A DNA stretch of 64,000 bases, taken from contig NZ_KK073874.1 in NCBI RefSeq assembly GCF_000585375.1, positions 6,478,894-6,542,893 on the forward strand, read 5' to 3'. The notes below the pieces were generated by a model. That model made no database searches. It was not told the origin of the DNA and saw nothing but the letters and a program-made list of their open reading frames with translations. Origin of the DNA: Cryptosporangium arvum DSM 44712. Lineage in GTDB: Bacteria > Actinomycetota > Actinomycetes > Mycobacteriales > Cryptosporangiaceae. Both the position numbers and the translations under genes were made by a program. Of this stretch, positions 35,151-44,630 are shown one piece after another. Position 1 is the stretch's first letter. Each line of letters begins with the position of its first letter.

Positions 35151-35226
35151 GACACGAAAATGTCATACCGATCACAGCGAAATCACGCGGGTATCCAGTT
35201 TCACCCGAGCGGCGTAGCGGCTCCGC

Positions 35227-35232
35227 TACCGT
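35227..35232 (+). promoter_or_regulatory. -10 element for leaderless NACHT gene
   Basis: TACCGT is six bases before the ATG at 35239, with no ribosome binding site. Confidence 0.45.
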
Positions 35233-35238
35233 CCGTGG

Positions 35239-38200
35239 ATGCGCCGTCGCACGCTCACCTACGCCGACGCCGTCCGCCTGATCGGCGAGCCGGAGAGCCC
35301 CGCGGTCACCGCGCTGGGCCACCTGGCCGGTGCGGGCGCGGGAGTGGTCACCGCGGCCAGCGTCGGCACCATCGACTTCTTCGCGTTACGTGACCAGCTG
35401 GTGCGCTGGGGCCATACCGCGGTCACCGGGTTGCGCGAGCGGCTCGGCGGCCTGTCCCGCTTCGACCGCACCGAGCGCCTGGTCGCCGCCCACGGCGTCC
35501 TCGTGGTGACGTCGTTCTTCGAGGCGCTCGACGACGTCCTCGCCGATCTGGGCCTGGATCTGGACGCGGCCGAGCTGACCGCCGCCGAACAAACCGGGCT
35601 CGCCACCGGCACCGGTCACGCAGCGCTGGTCAGCGCCCTGCTCGAGGCCTCGCTGCCGATCCCGTCCCCGGCCCGTCCGGCCGAGGTGCTGGCCGAGCAC
35701 CTCGCCGACTACTACTCCGCGTTCACCTACTCGGTGCACCAGTTCCTGCGCGGCCTGCGCGCGTTCGACGGGCGGCTGGACGACGTCCGATCGTTGACGC
35801 CGGTGAAGCGCGGGGCGCTCGCCCGCTACGACGCGGCGTTCCGGACGCTCGCCGGCGAGGTACCGGAGTTCCGGGTCTGGGCGGCCACCGTGGATGCCCG
35901 GGCCACTCGCGAGGTGGTGCGGACGAGCACCGGCGCGCTCCGGTCCGACCTCGCCGAGATCCACACGCTGATGACCGCGCCGAGCCCGGCCGACGCCGTC
36001 CGCTCCGGCCTCGAGATCCAGCACCGCAACCGGCTCGACCGGCCGATCCTCGCCTCCGACCGGGTTCCCGACCACGTCGTGCTCCCCCGCCTGCGTGACA
36101 GCTACGTCGACCCGGGCGGCCGGGTCGCCGAGACCACCGCGGGCAGCCGACCGGCCACTGAGGAATGGTGGGCGGGCGCAGGGCCGGTGGGCAGCGTCCC
36201 GGACTTCGTCCTCGGCCACCTCACCACGCCGGCGGCGCTCACCGCGCCGACCGTCGTCCTCGGCCATCCGGGGTCGGGCAAGTCGGCGCTGACGACGACG
36301 CTCGCGGCCCGGCTCACCGACGCCGGGTTCCTCGCGGTCCGCGTCGAGCTGCGTACCGTGCCCGGCGACACCTCGATCCAGACCCAGATCGAGCAGGCCC
36401 TGCGGCAGTCGCTCGGCGAAGCGGTCTCCTGGCCGGAGCTCGCGCGCCGCGCGAGGCCGGCCCTGCCGGTCGTCATCCTGGACGGCTTCGACGAGCTCCT
36501 CCAGGCCACCGGGCTCAACCGGGCCGACTACCTGGAGGAGGCCCAGGCCTTCCAGGAGCGCGAAGCCGAGCTGGGACGGCTGGTCGCGGTGCTGGTGACC
36601 AGCCGCACCGTGGTCGCCGACCGGGCGCGCTTCCCCACCGGCACCGTCGTCGTGCGGATCGCGCCGTTCGACGAGGTACAGGTCGAACGGTGGCTCGAGA
36701 CCTGGAACGCGGGCAACCGCGCGGGCCTCGCGTCACGAGGACTGCGACCGCTGCCGGTCGACGTCGTGCTCGCGCACGGAGAGCTGGCCGGCCAACCGTT
36801 GCTGCTGCTCCTGCTGGCGCTGTACGACGCCGGGGCGAACGCGCTGCAGCGGGCCGGCAGCGGGCTGGGGCGCGTCGAGCTGTACGAGCGGTTGTTCGCC
36901 GACTTCATCGAGCGGGAGGTGGACAAACGGCGGTCCGCGGGCGACCGGGGGCCGGACGTCCAGCGGGAGTGGCGACGGCTCGGGGCGGTCGCGCTGGCGA
37001 TCCTCAACCGCGGTGGCGACGTCATCCTGGAGGCGGAACTCGACCGGGACCTCCCGCGGCTGCTGGCCGACGACGACCTCATGGCCGGGCCGGCCGACCC
37101 CGGCCGCACGCTGAGCGCGAGCCAACTGCTCGTCGGCCGGTTCTTCTTCGTGCACGAATCCCGGGCGACGCGGGACACCGGCGCCCCGGAACGCAGCTTC
37201 GAGTTCCTGCACGCGACGTTCGGCGACTACCTCGCCGCCCGGCTGATCGTCGACGCGCTCGTCGACCTCACCGACGAGTGGAAGCACCAGCGTGGGCGCC
37301 GGTACCGCACCGCGCTGGACGCCGGCTTCCTGTACGCGGCGACGTCGTTCGTGACCGTGACCCGGCGCGCGCCGCTGTGGGACTTCGTCCGGGGTCTGCT
37401 CGGTGCGCTGCCGGCGGCGCGGCGGGCGGAGTGCCGTGAGCTCGCGCTCGAGCTGTTACCGGAGGCCGGGTTCCCCCAGCCGACGTGGTCCGGGGCCGAG
37501 TACGAGCCCCGGCGCAAACCGTTCGCGGCCCGGCACGCCGCGTTCTCCGCGAACCTCGTGTTTTTCGCGGTGGTACTGGCCGACGGCCCGGTCCGTGCCG
37601 ACGAGTTGGCCGGCGGTCCGTCGCCGGAGGCGTGGCGGCAGCTCTCCCTGCTCTGGCGCAGCCAGCTCGACCTCTCGGACGGCGGCCGGATCTGGCGCTG
37701 GCTGCGGGTCGGGTGGCGCTACGACACCGACCCCACCTGGCTCGAGGTCCGGGTGGAGGACGCGTCCCCCGTCAGCGTCTACGAATCCCTCCCCTGGCCC
37801 ACCGACGACCCCTCCGTCCAGCGGCACCGACTGGTGCATCCCGGACGTCGTGCTCCCCGCCGACTCGCCCTTCGGCGAGACGCTGAGACGGGCGGCGTTC
37901 TACCAGACGTCGATCGACTTCCGCGAGGCCGTCTACGGCTCGATGGCGGCGTGGCCCCAGGCCGACATCGTGCCGGCGACCCCGGCTCACACACCAGTCG
38001 TGCTGGACCCGGCGACCCTTCTCCAGCAACTGCTGCTCGTTCCGGCCGAGCAGCACGGCCGCGACATCCGCGGTGAGCTGTTCCACACGGCTCTGCGCCA
38101 CGCCACCGCGCGGCCCTACCGGCACGCCGTGCTGCGCCAACTGGCTCAGGAACCCGACGCGTTCCGATTCCTCGCCTTGCGCGACTCGGACCGGATCCTC

Positions 38201-38434
38201 GACATCGACGAACTCGCCGACGACCTGCCCCTGTTCGCCCGGATCGTGGCGTCGACCGCGGGCAACGACGTCGGACCGCACCTGATGCGCAGAGGGCACG
38301 ACCGGTTGGGGGCCCCGTGGCCGATCGGGGCCGACGAGGTGTTCCGGCGCGCGTTCGCGGGCGAAGGGCTACCGGTGCCCCCGTGGGTGGAGGGGATACT
38401 TTCGCACGGGCGTTCGATAAATGAAGTAGAGTGA
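35239..38434 (+). pseudogene. NACHT NTPase (STAND family) interrupted by a +1 frameshift
   Basis: The first frame reads from 35239 and, if unshifted, stops at 38076; the sensible C-terminus lies in the +1 frame and stops at 38434. Joined, they give about 1064 residues. An N-terminal helical region (about 1-290), like the NACHT N-terminal helical domains of actinobacterial proteins, precedes the NACHT ATPase: Walker A VLGHPGSGKSALTTTLAARL (about 341-360), Walker B VVILDGFDELLQ (about 411-421), and LVTSRTVV. The NACHT-associated FEFLHATFGDYLAARLI is near 655. After PWPTDDPS (about 37815) frame 1 turns into Arg/Pro noise, while frame 2 continues as SGTDWCIPDVVLPADSPF. A one-base insertion near 37810-37835 explains it, either real or a sequencing error. 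STAND NTPases act in signalling and phage defence. Confidence 0.82.
38427..38432 (+). promoter_or_regulatory. -10 element for AlkB-like gene
   Basis: TAGAGT sits seven bases before the ATG at 38440 and overlaps the last codons of the NACHT frame, giving the dioxygenase gene a possible leaderless promoter of its own. Confidence 0.38.
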
Positions 38435-38439
38435 ACGGC

Positions 38440-39075
38440 ATGACCGCGATCGCGTACCAGCCCTCGATCCTGGAGCTCGCCGACACCGATGCCCGGCTCG
38501 GCCCGCTCGAGGGGCGGGTCCGGCGGCACGAACTGTCGGCCGGCGCCTGGGTGGATCACCTGCCGGGGTGGGTACGCGGGTCCGACGCGGTGTTCCAAAC
38601 GCTGCTGTCCGAGGTCGACTGGCGGGCCGAGCGGCGCGAGATGTACGACCGTGAGGTCGAGGTCCCCCGGCTCCTGCGGTGGTACGGCGTCGGGGAACCA
38701 CTCCCGCACGAGCTCCTGACCGACGCCCGCGATCAGCTCACCGCGCACTACGCCGACGAACTGGGCGAGCCGTTCGTCACCGCGGGGATGTGCCTCTACC
38801 GGGACGGGCGCGACAGCGTCGCCTGGCACGGCGACACGCTGGGGCGCTCGGCGCACAGCGACACGATTGTCGCGATCGTGTCGTTCGGGTCGGCGCGGCC
38901 TTTGCTCCTGCGCCCGCGCGGTGGTGGGTCGAGCCTGCGCTTCCCGGTCGGGCACGGTGACCTGATCGTCATGGGCGGTTCGTGCCAGCGCACCTGGGAG
39001 CATTCCGTTCCCAAAACCACCCGCTCCTCCGGCCCGCGGGTGAGCGTGCAGTTCCGCCCCGTCGACGTCGCTTAA
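38440..39075 (+). CDS. AlkB-like 2-oxoglutarate/Fe(II) dioxygenase
   Basis: A 211-residue double-stranded beta-helix oxygenase. The iron ligands are the HxD pair in VAWHGDTLG (about H130 and D132) and the distal histidine in WEHSVPK (about H188); the 2-oxoglutarate-binding arginine is in RVSVQFR. GMCLYRDGRDSVAWH is typical of the AlkB clade, which removes alkyl lesions from DNA or RNA bases by oxidation. The ATG at 38440 is used; a GTG at 38431 overlaps the NACHT stop (GTGA) and would couple the genes. It is the only gene following the NACHT NTPase in the same direction before the I36 gene. Confidence 0.9.
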   Translation: MTAIAYQPSILELADTDARLGPLEGRVRRHELSAGAWVDHLPGWVRGSDAVFQTLLSEVDWRAERREMYDREVEVPRLLRWYGVGEPLPHELLTDARDQLTAHYADELGEPFVTAGMCLYRDGRDSVAWHGDTLGRSAHSDTIVAIVSFGSARPLLLRPRGGGSSLRFPVGHGDLIVMGGSCQRTWEHSVPKTTRSSGPRVSVQFRPVDVA

Positions 39076-39194
39076 TCCGAAAAACATTACCGTCGATTAG
39101 TCGCGTTTTCGCTGGTCATGGCGCCTTGATCGCGCCCGGACGGCTTTATACCTTTCCCCGTACCACGCCAGTTCGGCTACGGGGGGAAACACGA

Positions 39195-39557
39195 ATGCGC
39201 TCAGTCGGAAGATTGCTCGGAATCGCCGGCACGGTACTGGCGATCACCGCGTCGGGCACGGCCGCCGCGGCCGTGCCGGCCGTCGACAGGTCGTGGGAAT
39301 GCGACGGGCAGACCCTTTGCCTCTACCGCCAGGCCGACGGCGACGGACGGCGGATCGAAATCGGGTATCTGCCCGGGGACTGCGGCTCGGAGCCGATCTC
39401 ACCGGTCCGGATCACACGATCGGTCTTCAACAACAACTCGTTCGCGGTCGTACTCGAGACGAACACCAGCTTCAGCCTCCGGGTCGCGGCCAAGCGGCAA
39501 ATCGACAACCTCCAGCCGGAGCGGAGGTTCACGGGGGCACGGCGGGACAACTGCTGA
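39195..39557 (+). CDS. secreted peptidase inhibitor family I36-like protein
   Basis: A 120-residue protein. Residues 1-26 are a Sec signal peptide (MRSVGRLLGIAGTVLAITAS, then an AAA-type cleavage site). The mature part, about 95 residues with four cysteines, matches the I36/SMI-like beta fold: LCLYRQADGDGRRIEI near the start, then SVFNNNSFAVVLETN. Characterised relatives inhibit metalloproteinases outside the cell. The run GGGGGGAAA before the ATG can serve as ribosome binding site. A very strong hairpin follows. Confidence 0.84.
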   Translation: MRSVGRLLGIAGTVLAITASGTAAAAVPAVDRSWECDGQTLCLYRQADGDGRRIEIGYLPGDCGSEPISPVRITRSVFNNNSFAVVLETNTSFSLRVAAKRQIDNLQPERRFTGARRDNC

Positions 39558-39563
39558 CGTGAG

Positions 39564-39597
39564 CGCCGGCGGCTCGGGGCGCCCCGAGCCGCCGGCG
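39564..39597. terminator. bidirectional hairpin terminator
   Basis: A perfect 34-base palindrome (17-bp arms, CGCCGGCGGCTCGGGGC and its complement) lies between the convergent I36 gene (end 39557) and the acyl-CoA synthetase gene (end 39605). Confidence 0.8.
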
Positions 39598-39604
39598 TTC
39601 CGGT

Positions 39605-41125
39605 TCAGTTCACCTGGCGCCCCTGGTCCTTCCAGTACGGCTCGCGGAGCTTGAACTTCTGCAGCTTGCCGGTCGCCGTCCGCGGTAGTTCGTCGACGAA
39701 CTCCACGCGTTTCGGCGTCTTGTACCCGGCCAGCCGCGTCCGGCAGAACGCGATCACGTCCTCGGCCGTCACCGGCGAGCCGTCGGTGACGATCAACGCG
39801 GTGACCAGCTCGCCCCACTTCTCGTCGGGGATACCGATCACCGCGACCTCGCGCACCGCCTCGAACGAGTTCAGCACGTCCTCGACCTCGATCGACGACA
39901 CGTTCTCGCCGCCGGTGATGATCACGTCCTTCTTGCGGTCGGTGATCGACAGGTAGCCGTCCTCGAACGCGCCACCGTCGCCGGTGTGGAACCAGTCGTC
40001 GGCCTGCGCTTCCGCCGTGGCCGCCGGGTTCTCCCAGTACGCGTCGAGGTTGTGGTTGGTCTGCGAGAGCACCTCGCCGGACTCGGAGACCTCGATGCGC
40101 ACCCCGAGCGCCGGCGCTCCGGCCCGTCCCAGCAGCCGCGCCTGTTCCGCGGCCGGCAGCGGGTCCCACTCGGCCCGCATCCGGTTGATCGTCAGCAGCG
40201 GGGAGGTCTCGGTCAGGCCGTAGATCTGGATGAACTCCCAGCCGAGATCGGACCGGATCCGCTCGATCGTGCGGGTCGGCGGGGGCGCGCCGGCCAGGAT
40301 CACGCGCACCCGGTCGCGCCCGGGGACCTCGCCCTCCCAGGTCTCCAGCGCGTCGAGCACCGCGTTCAGCACCGCCGGCGCCGCGCACATCACGGTCACC
40401 CCGTGGTCACGCACCCGGCGCAGGATCTCCGCGCCGTCCACTTTGCGCAGCACGACCTGGTGCACGCCCAGCCCGGTCATCGCGTACGGCATGCCCCACC
40501 CGTTGGCGTGGAACATCGGCAGCGTGTGCAGGTAGACGTCCCGGTCGGTGACGCCGGCGTGCAGCGCGAACACGGTCGCGTTGAGCCAGTTGGCCCGGTG
40601 GGTGAGCTGCACGCCCTTCGGCCGGGCGGTGGTGCCGGACGTGTAGTTGAGCGTGCACGTCGCGGCTTCGTCGGCCGACCACGGCCGCGGTTCACCGCCC
40701 CCGGTGAACATCGCGTCGTCGCCGAGCACCACGGTGTGTTTCACCGGCACCGAGTCGAGCAGGCCGCGCAGCTCGGGGTCGACGAGCAGGACGTCGGCGC
40801 CGCAGTGCGACACGATGTAGCCGATCTCCTCGGCGCCGAGCCGGAAGTTGATCGGCACCAGGATGCGTCCCCAGCCGGAGACCCCGAAGAACGACGTCAG
40901 CATGCGGCCGGCGTTGTGCGACACGATCGCGACCCGGCCGCCGACCGGGACGTCCAGCTCGTCGAGCCAGGCCGCCTGGCTCCGGGCCATCCCGGCGAGC
41001 GACCGGTACGACACCGGGCCCAGCGACGGCGCCGGTTGGGCCGGTTCGTCGGTCACACCGATCCGGTCGGGATAGACCGTTTCGGCCCGATCCAGAAAGT
41101 CCTTCACGTTGAGGGGATAGAACAC
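39605..41125 (-). CDS. AMP-binding acyl-CoA synthetase
   Basis: A 506-residue ANL-superfamily enzyme activating a carboxylic acid as acyl-AMP and then acyl-CoA. The AMP-binding P-loop is LNYTSGTTARPKGVQLTH, the A5 motif is IYGLTETSPL, A7 is WFHTGDGGAFEDGYLSITDR, and the catalytic lysine is in PRTATGKLQKFKLR. Sequence style fits fatty-acyl-CoA synthases (FadD/AlkK-like, medium-chain). The GTG at 41125 has GGAGGTGG just upstream and starts at the family's usual N-terminus, so the longer frame is rejected. Confidence 0.9.
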   Translation of the reverse strand: MFYPLNVKDFLDRAETVYPDRIGVTDEPAQPAPSLGPVSYRSLAGMARSQAAWLDELDVPVGGRVAIVSHNAGRMLTSFFGVSGWGRILVPINFRLGAEEIGYIVSHCGADVLLVDPELRGLLDSVPVKHTVVLGDDAMFTGGGEPRPWSADEAATCTLNYTSGTTARPKGVQLTHRANWLNATVFALHAGVTDRDVYLHTLPMFHANGWGMPYAMTGLGVHQVVLRKVDGAEILRRVRDHGVTVMCAAPAVLNAVLDALETWEGEVPGRDRVRVILAGAPPPTRTIERIRSDLGWEFIQIYGLTETSPLLTINRMRAEWDPLPAAEQARLLGRAGAPALGVRIEVSESGEVLSQTNHNLDAYWENPAATAEAQADDWFHTGDGGAFEDGYLSITDRKKDVIITGGENVSSIEVEDVLNSFEAVREVAVIGIPDEKWGELVTALIVTDGSPVTAEDVIAFCRTRLAGYKTPKRVEFVDELPRTATGKLQKFKLREPYWKDQGRQVN

Positions 41126-41443
41126 GCGCCACCTCCGACGTCGAACTCGATCGATCGAAAGGTAATCGCGCACGGCTCCCCACGCACCCGAAGTTGGTTA
41201 CGCGGTGTGCCCGTGATCGCGACTACATACAACCAAAAATCGACAACGGGCAAAACAGACTTTGCTCGTTCCAGTGAGGCAGTTCACCCCACACGCTCGC
41301 TCGTGGTTACCATGCGATCACTGACAGCTAATACATGTTGCGCAAACGTTACCGGGACCCGTTGACGACTACGAAGGGTTCTGGTGAAGTGTGCGCACTA
41401 ATGTTGGATCCCGTTGTGATCCACACGGCAAGGAGGCGCACTG
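41126..41443 (+). promoter_or_regulatory. intergenic control region of the galactoside operon
   Basis: This 318-base gap between the divergent acyl-CoA synthetase and galactoside genes is AT-rich in its left half (41215-41350) and holds no convincing gene. It contains the palindrome TTGCGCAA (41338-41345) running into AACGTT, and GTGCGCAC near 41391. These resemble half-operators of sugar regulators, possibly the operon's DeoR protein. AAGGAGG at 41430-41436 is the ribosome binding site of the first operon gene. Confidence 0.45.
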
Positions 41444-42760
41444 ATGCCCACCCCTTCGCTTGACTCACTGCTCGGCCGCTCCGGGATGAGCCGCCGGTCG
41501 CTCCTCCGTGCCACCGGGCTCGGTGCCGGCGCGATCGCCGCCGCCCCGCTGCTCGCGGCCTGCACCGGGGCCGACAGCGGCTCCGACGGCGGCAGCGGAA
41601 CCGGCACCGTCTCGTTCGGTTCGAACGGATCCGACGAGGTGCCGAAGAAGGCCTACGCCGCCCTGATGGCCTCGGCCAAGAGCGCCGTCGACCTGGACGT
41701 GAAGATCAACACCGTCGCTCACAACGACTTCCAGAACAACATCAACAACTACCTCAAGGGCAGCCCGGACGACGCCTTCACGTGGTTCGCCGGCTACCGC
41801 ATGAAGTCGTACGCGAAGCAGGGTCTGGTCGCCGAGATCGACGACGTCTGGGAGAAGGTCGGCAGCAACTTCTCCGAGGCGTTCAAGACCGCCTCGACCG
41901 GTGACGACGGCAAGAAGTACTTCATCCCGCTCTACAACTACCCCTGGGGCTGGTTCTACCGCCCGAGCGTGTGGAAGGAAAAGGGCTACACCGAGCCCAA
42001 GACCTGGGACGAGCTCATCGCCCTGGCCAAGAAGATGAAGACGGACGGGCTCAACCCGATCGCGTTCGCCGACAAGGACGGCTGGCCGGCGTTCGGCACG
42101 TTCGACTACCTGAACATGCGCGTCAACGGCTACCAGTTCCACGTCGACCTGATGGCGCACAAGGAGAGCTGGGAAGACGCGAAGGTCAAGAAGGTCTTCG
42201 ACACCTGGAAGGCGATCTTCCCGTACCAGTCCGCCGACTCCCTGGGCCGCACCTGGCAGGAAGCCGCGCAGACCGTCGTCACCAAGAAGTCGGGCATGTA
42301 CCTGCTCGGCTCGTTCGTCGGCCAGCAGTGGCCCGAGGGCGACACCGACATCGACTTCTTCACGTTCCCGGAGATCGACTCGACGATCGGCGCGGACGCG
42401 ATCGAGGCCCCGATCGACGGCTTCATGCTCAGCAAGAAGGGCGGCGAGAACAAGAGCGCCCGCAAGCTGATGGAGTACCTGGCCACCGGTAAGGCCGAGG
42501 ACGTCTACCAGGCCATCGACTCGAACAACGTCGGGGCGGCCAAGGACGCCGACGTGAGCAAGTACAACGCGCTGCAGAAGAAGTCGGCCGAGGTCATCGG
42601 GGCGGCGAAGAACATCTCGCAGTTCCTCGACCGCGACGCCGAGCCCGCGTTCGCGAACAACGCCGCGCTCCCGGCCTTCCAGCAGTTCATCAAGGACGGC
42701 AACGTCGCGTCGGTGACCAAGAGCCTCGAGGCGCAGGCCAAGCAGATCTACGGCAGCTGA
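41444..42760 (+). CDS. sugar ABC transporter substrate-binding lipoprotein
   Basis: A 438-residue extracellular solute-binding protein (MalE/family 1 type). The N-terminus carries a twin-arginine motif (SRRSLLRATG) and a lipobox (LLAAC, Cys about 39), so it should be exported folded by Tat and lipid-anchored outside the membrane. The body shows WDELIALAKKMKTDGLNPIA and DAIEAPIDGFMLSKKG, typical of oligosaccharide binders. Eight bases separate it from the first permease gene. Operon content points to beta-galactosides as ligand. Confidence 0.92.
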   Translation: MPTPSLDSLLGRSGMSRRSLLRATGLGAGAIAAAPLLAACTGADSGSDGGSGTGTVSFGSNGSDEVPKKAYAALMASAKSAVDLDVKINTVAHNDFQNNINNYLKGSPDDAFTWFAGYRMKSYAKQGLVAEIDDVWEKVGSNFSEAFKTASTGDDGKKYFIPLYNYPWGWFYRPSVWKEKGYTEPKTWDELIALAKKMKTDGLNPIAFADKDGWPAFGTFDYLNMRVNGYQFHVDLMAHKESWEDAKVKKVFDTWKAIFPYQSADSLGRTWQEAAQTVVTKKSGMYLLGSFVGQQWPEGDTDIDFFTFPEIDSTIGADAIEAPIDGFMLSKKGGENKSARKLMEYLATGKAEDVYQAIDSNNVGAAKDADVSKYNALQKKSAEVIGAAKNISQFLDRDAEPAFANNAALPAFQQFIKDGNVASVTKSLEAQAKQIYGS

Positions 42761-42768
42761 GACAAGCG

Positions 42769-43701
42769 ATGACGACCCCTCAGGCCACAGTGGCCAAGCG
42801 CAAGAAATTGCGCCGACTCACCGGCACCGACCGCGTCGTACTCGGGCTCATGGTCGGTATCCCGACGCTGATCGAGCTACTGCTGGTCTGGGGGCCGGCG
42901 CTGTTCTCGGTCCTGCTCGGGTTCACCGACGCCCGGACCGACATCGACCAGCCCGGCGGAGTCAGCTTCGCCGGGCTGGACAACTACAAGTTCATCACGC
43001 AGGAGTACCCCCCGTTCTGGCCGGCGGTGCAGCACAACATCATCTGGCTGGTGTTCCTGGCGGTGATCGCCACGCCGGTCGGCCTGTTCCTCGCCGTGCT
43101 GCTCGACCAGAACCTCAAGGGCTCGCGGATCTACCAGAGCATCTTCTTCGTCCCGGTGATGCTCTCGCTCGCGCTCGTCGGCATCATCTGGCACCTGATC
43201 TACAGCCCGGACGCCGGCCTGCTCAACAGCGTGCTCGGCACCGCGGGCACGGCCGACCAGATCGACTGGTTCGGCGACTCGAGCATCAACCTCTGGGCCG
43301 CTCTCGTCGCGGCGTCCTGGAAACACGTCGGGTACATCATGGTGCTGTACCTGGCCGGTCTGAAGGGCGTCGACCCGTCGCTGCGCGAGGCTGCGGCGAT
43401 CGACGGCGCCAACGCCGTGCAGACGTTCTTCCGGGTCGTGTTCCCGGCGATGCGCCCGATCAACATCGTGGTCGTCGTCATCACGGTCATCGAGGCCCTG
43501 CGCGCCTTCGACATCGTCTACGTGATCAACCGCGGCACCAACGGCCTGGAGCTGCTGTCCGCACTCGTCGTCCAGAACCTGGTCGGTGAGGGCACCCAGA
43601 TCGGCGTCGGCGCGGCCATCGCGACCGTGCTGCTGGTCATCTCGCTGGTGCCGATCGTCATCTACCTCTGGCAGACCTTCCGGAACGAGGAGAAGTCATG
43701 A
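42769..43701 (+). CDS. sugar ABC transporter permease (MalF-like)
   Basis: A 310-residue inner-membrane protein with six hydrophobic spans. The EAA loop that contacts the ATPase is LREAAAIDGANAVQTFFRVV. It pairs with the permease that follows, which starts four bases before its stop. No ATPase gene lies in the operon, so a shared MsiK-type ATPase encoded elsewhere is the expected energiser. Confidence 0.92.
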   Translation: MTTPQATVAKRKKLRRLTGTDRVVLGLMVGIPTLIELLLVWGPALFSVLLGFTDARTDIDQPGGVSFAGLDNYKFITQEYPPFWPAVQHNIIWLVFLAVIATPVGLFLAVLLDQNLKGSRIYQSIFFVPVMLSLALVGIIWHLIYSPDAGLLNSVLGTAGTADQIDWFGDSSINLWAALVAASWKHVGYIMVLYLAGLKGVDPSLREAAAIDGANAVQTFFRVVFPAMRPINIVVVVITVIEALRAFDIVYVINRGTNGLELLSALVVQNLVGEGTQIGVGAAIATVLLVISLVPIVIYLWQTFRNEEKS

Positions 43702-44630
43702 CGGTCCTCACCGAAACCGGTGGTGAGACCACCGCTCCCCTGAAGCGGGCCAAGACCTCCGAGGGCGGGCCGAAGCTCACCCGGGGCGGCCGGATCTTCA
43801 GCTACTCGTTCCTGACCGTCACCGCGTTCCTGTGGCTCGTCCCGCTGGTCTGGACGATCTACACGTCGCTCCGGCCGGAGAAGGACACCCAGAAGTACGG
43901 CTACCTGAGCGTCGGCGGGTCGTTCAACTTCGAGAACTACTCCAACGCCTGGAACCAGGGCGGGTTCTCGAAGTACTTCCTGAACTCGGCGATCATCACG
44001 GTCCCGGCCGTGATCCTGACGCTGACGTTCGCCGCGATGGTCGCGTTCGCGGTGTCGCGGTTCAAGTGGAAGTTCAACGTCACGCTGCTGATCCTGTTCA
44101 CGGCGGGCAACCTGCTCCCTCCGCAGATCCTCGCCGCGCCGCTGTTCCAGCTGTACAAGCACTTCGAGCTGCCGTACTCGGTGAGTGACTCCGGGTCGCT
44201 GCTGAACACCTACTACGGCGTGATCGCCGCGAACATCGCGTTCCAGGTGGGCTTCTGCACGTTCGTGCTGAGCAACTACATGAAGGCGCTGCCGGGCGAG
44301 CTCACCGAGGCCGCGATGGTCGACGGCGCCAGCGTCTGGACGCAGTTCTGGAAGATCATCCTGCCGCTGTGCCGTCCGGCGCTGGCCGCGCTGGGCACGC
44401 TCGTGGTCATCTGGATCTACAACGACTTCTTCTGGGCGTTGTTGTTCATCCAGACCGGCGACCGGCTCCCGGTCACCACGGGTATCAACAACCTGTTCGG
44501 CCAGTACGCGCAGAACGACAACCTGATCGCCGCCGGTGCCCTGCTGACCGCTATCCCCGTGCTCGCCATCTACGTCGCGCTCCAGCGTCAGTTCGTCGCC
44601 GGCCTCACGCTCGGCGGTAGCAAGGGATGA
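43698..44630 (+). CDS. sugar ABC transporter permease (MalG-like)
   Basis: A 310-residue permease with six spans and EAA loop LTEAAMVDGASVWTQFWKII. It forms the heterodimeric channel with the MalF-like protein. The first 30 residues are hydrophilic and cytoplasmic. Overlaps of four bases on both sides (ATGA) indicate tight translational coupling with the MalF-like gene and the beta-galactosidase gene. Confidence 0.92.
   Translation: MTVLTETGGETTAPLKRAKTSEGGPKLTRGGRIFSYSFLTVTAFLWLVPLVWTIYTSLRPEKDTQKYGYLSVGGSFNFENYSNAWNQGGFSKYFLNSAIITVPAVILTLTFAAMVAFAVSRFKWKFNVTLLILFTAGNLLPPQILAAPLFQLYKHFELPYSVSDSGSLLNTYYGVIAANIAFQVGFCTFVLSNYMKALPGELTEAAMVDGASVWTQFWKIILPLCRPALAALGTLVVIWIYNDFFWALLFIQTGDRLPVTTGINNLFGQYAQNDNLIAAGALLTAIPVLAIYVALQRQFVAGLTLGGSKG

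Noticed and set aside
37403-38434. A separate 343-codon gene starting at 37403.
   Set aside because: Its first 140 codons overlap sensible NACHT protein in the other frame and are Arg/Ser/Pro noise; only the part after about 37830 is protein-like, which points to a frameshift in one gene.
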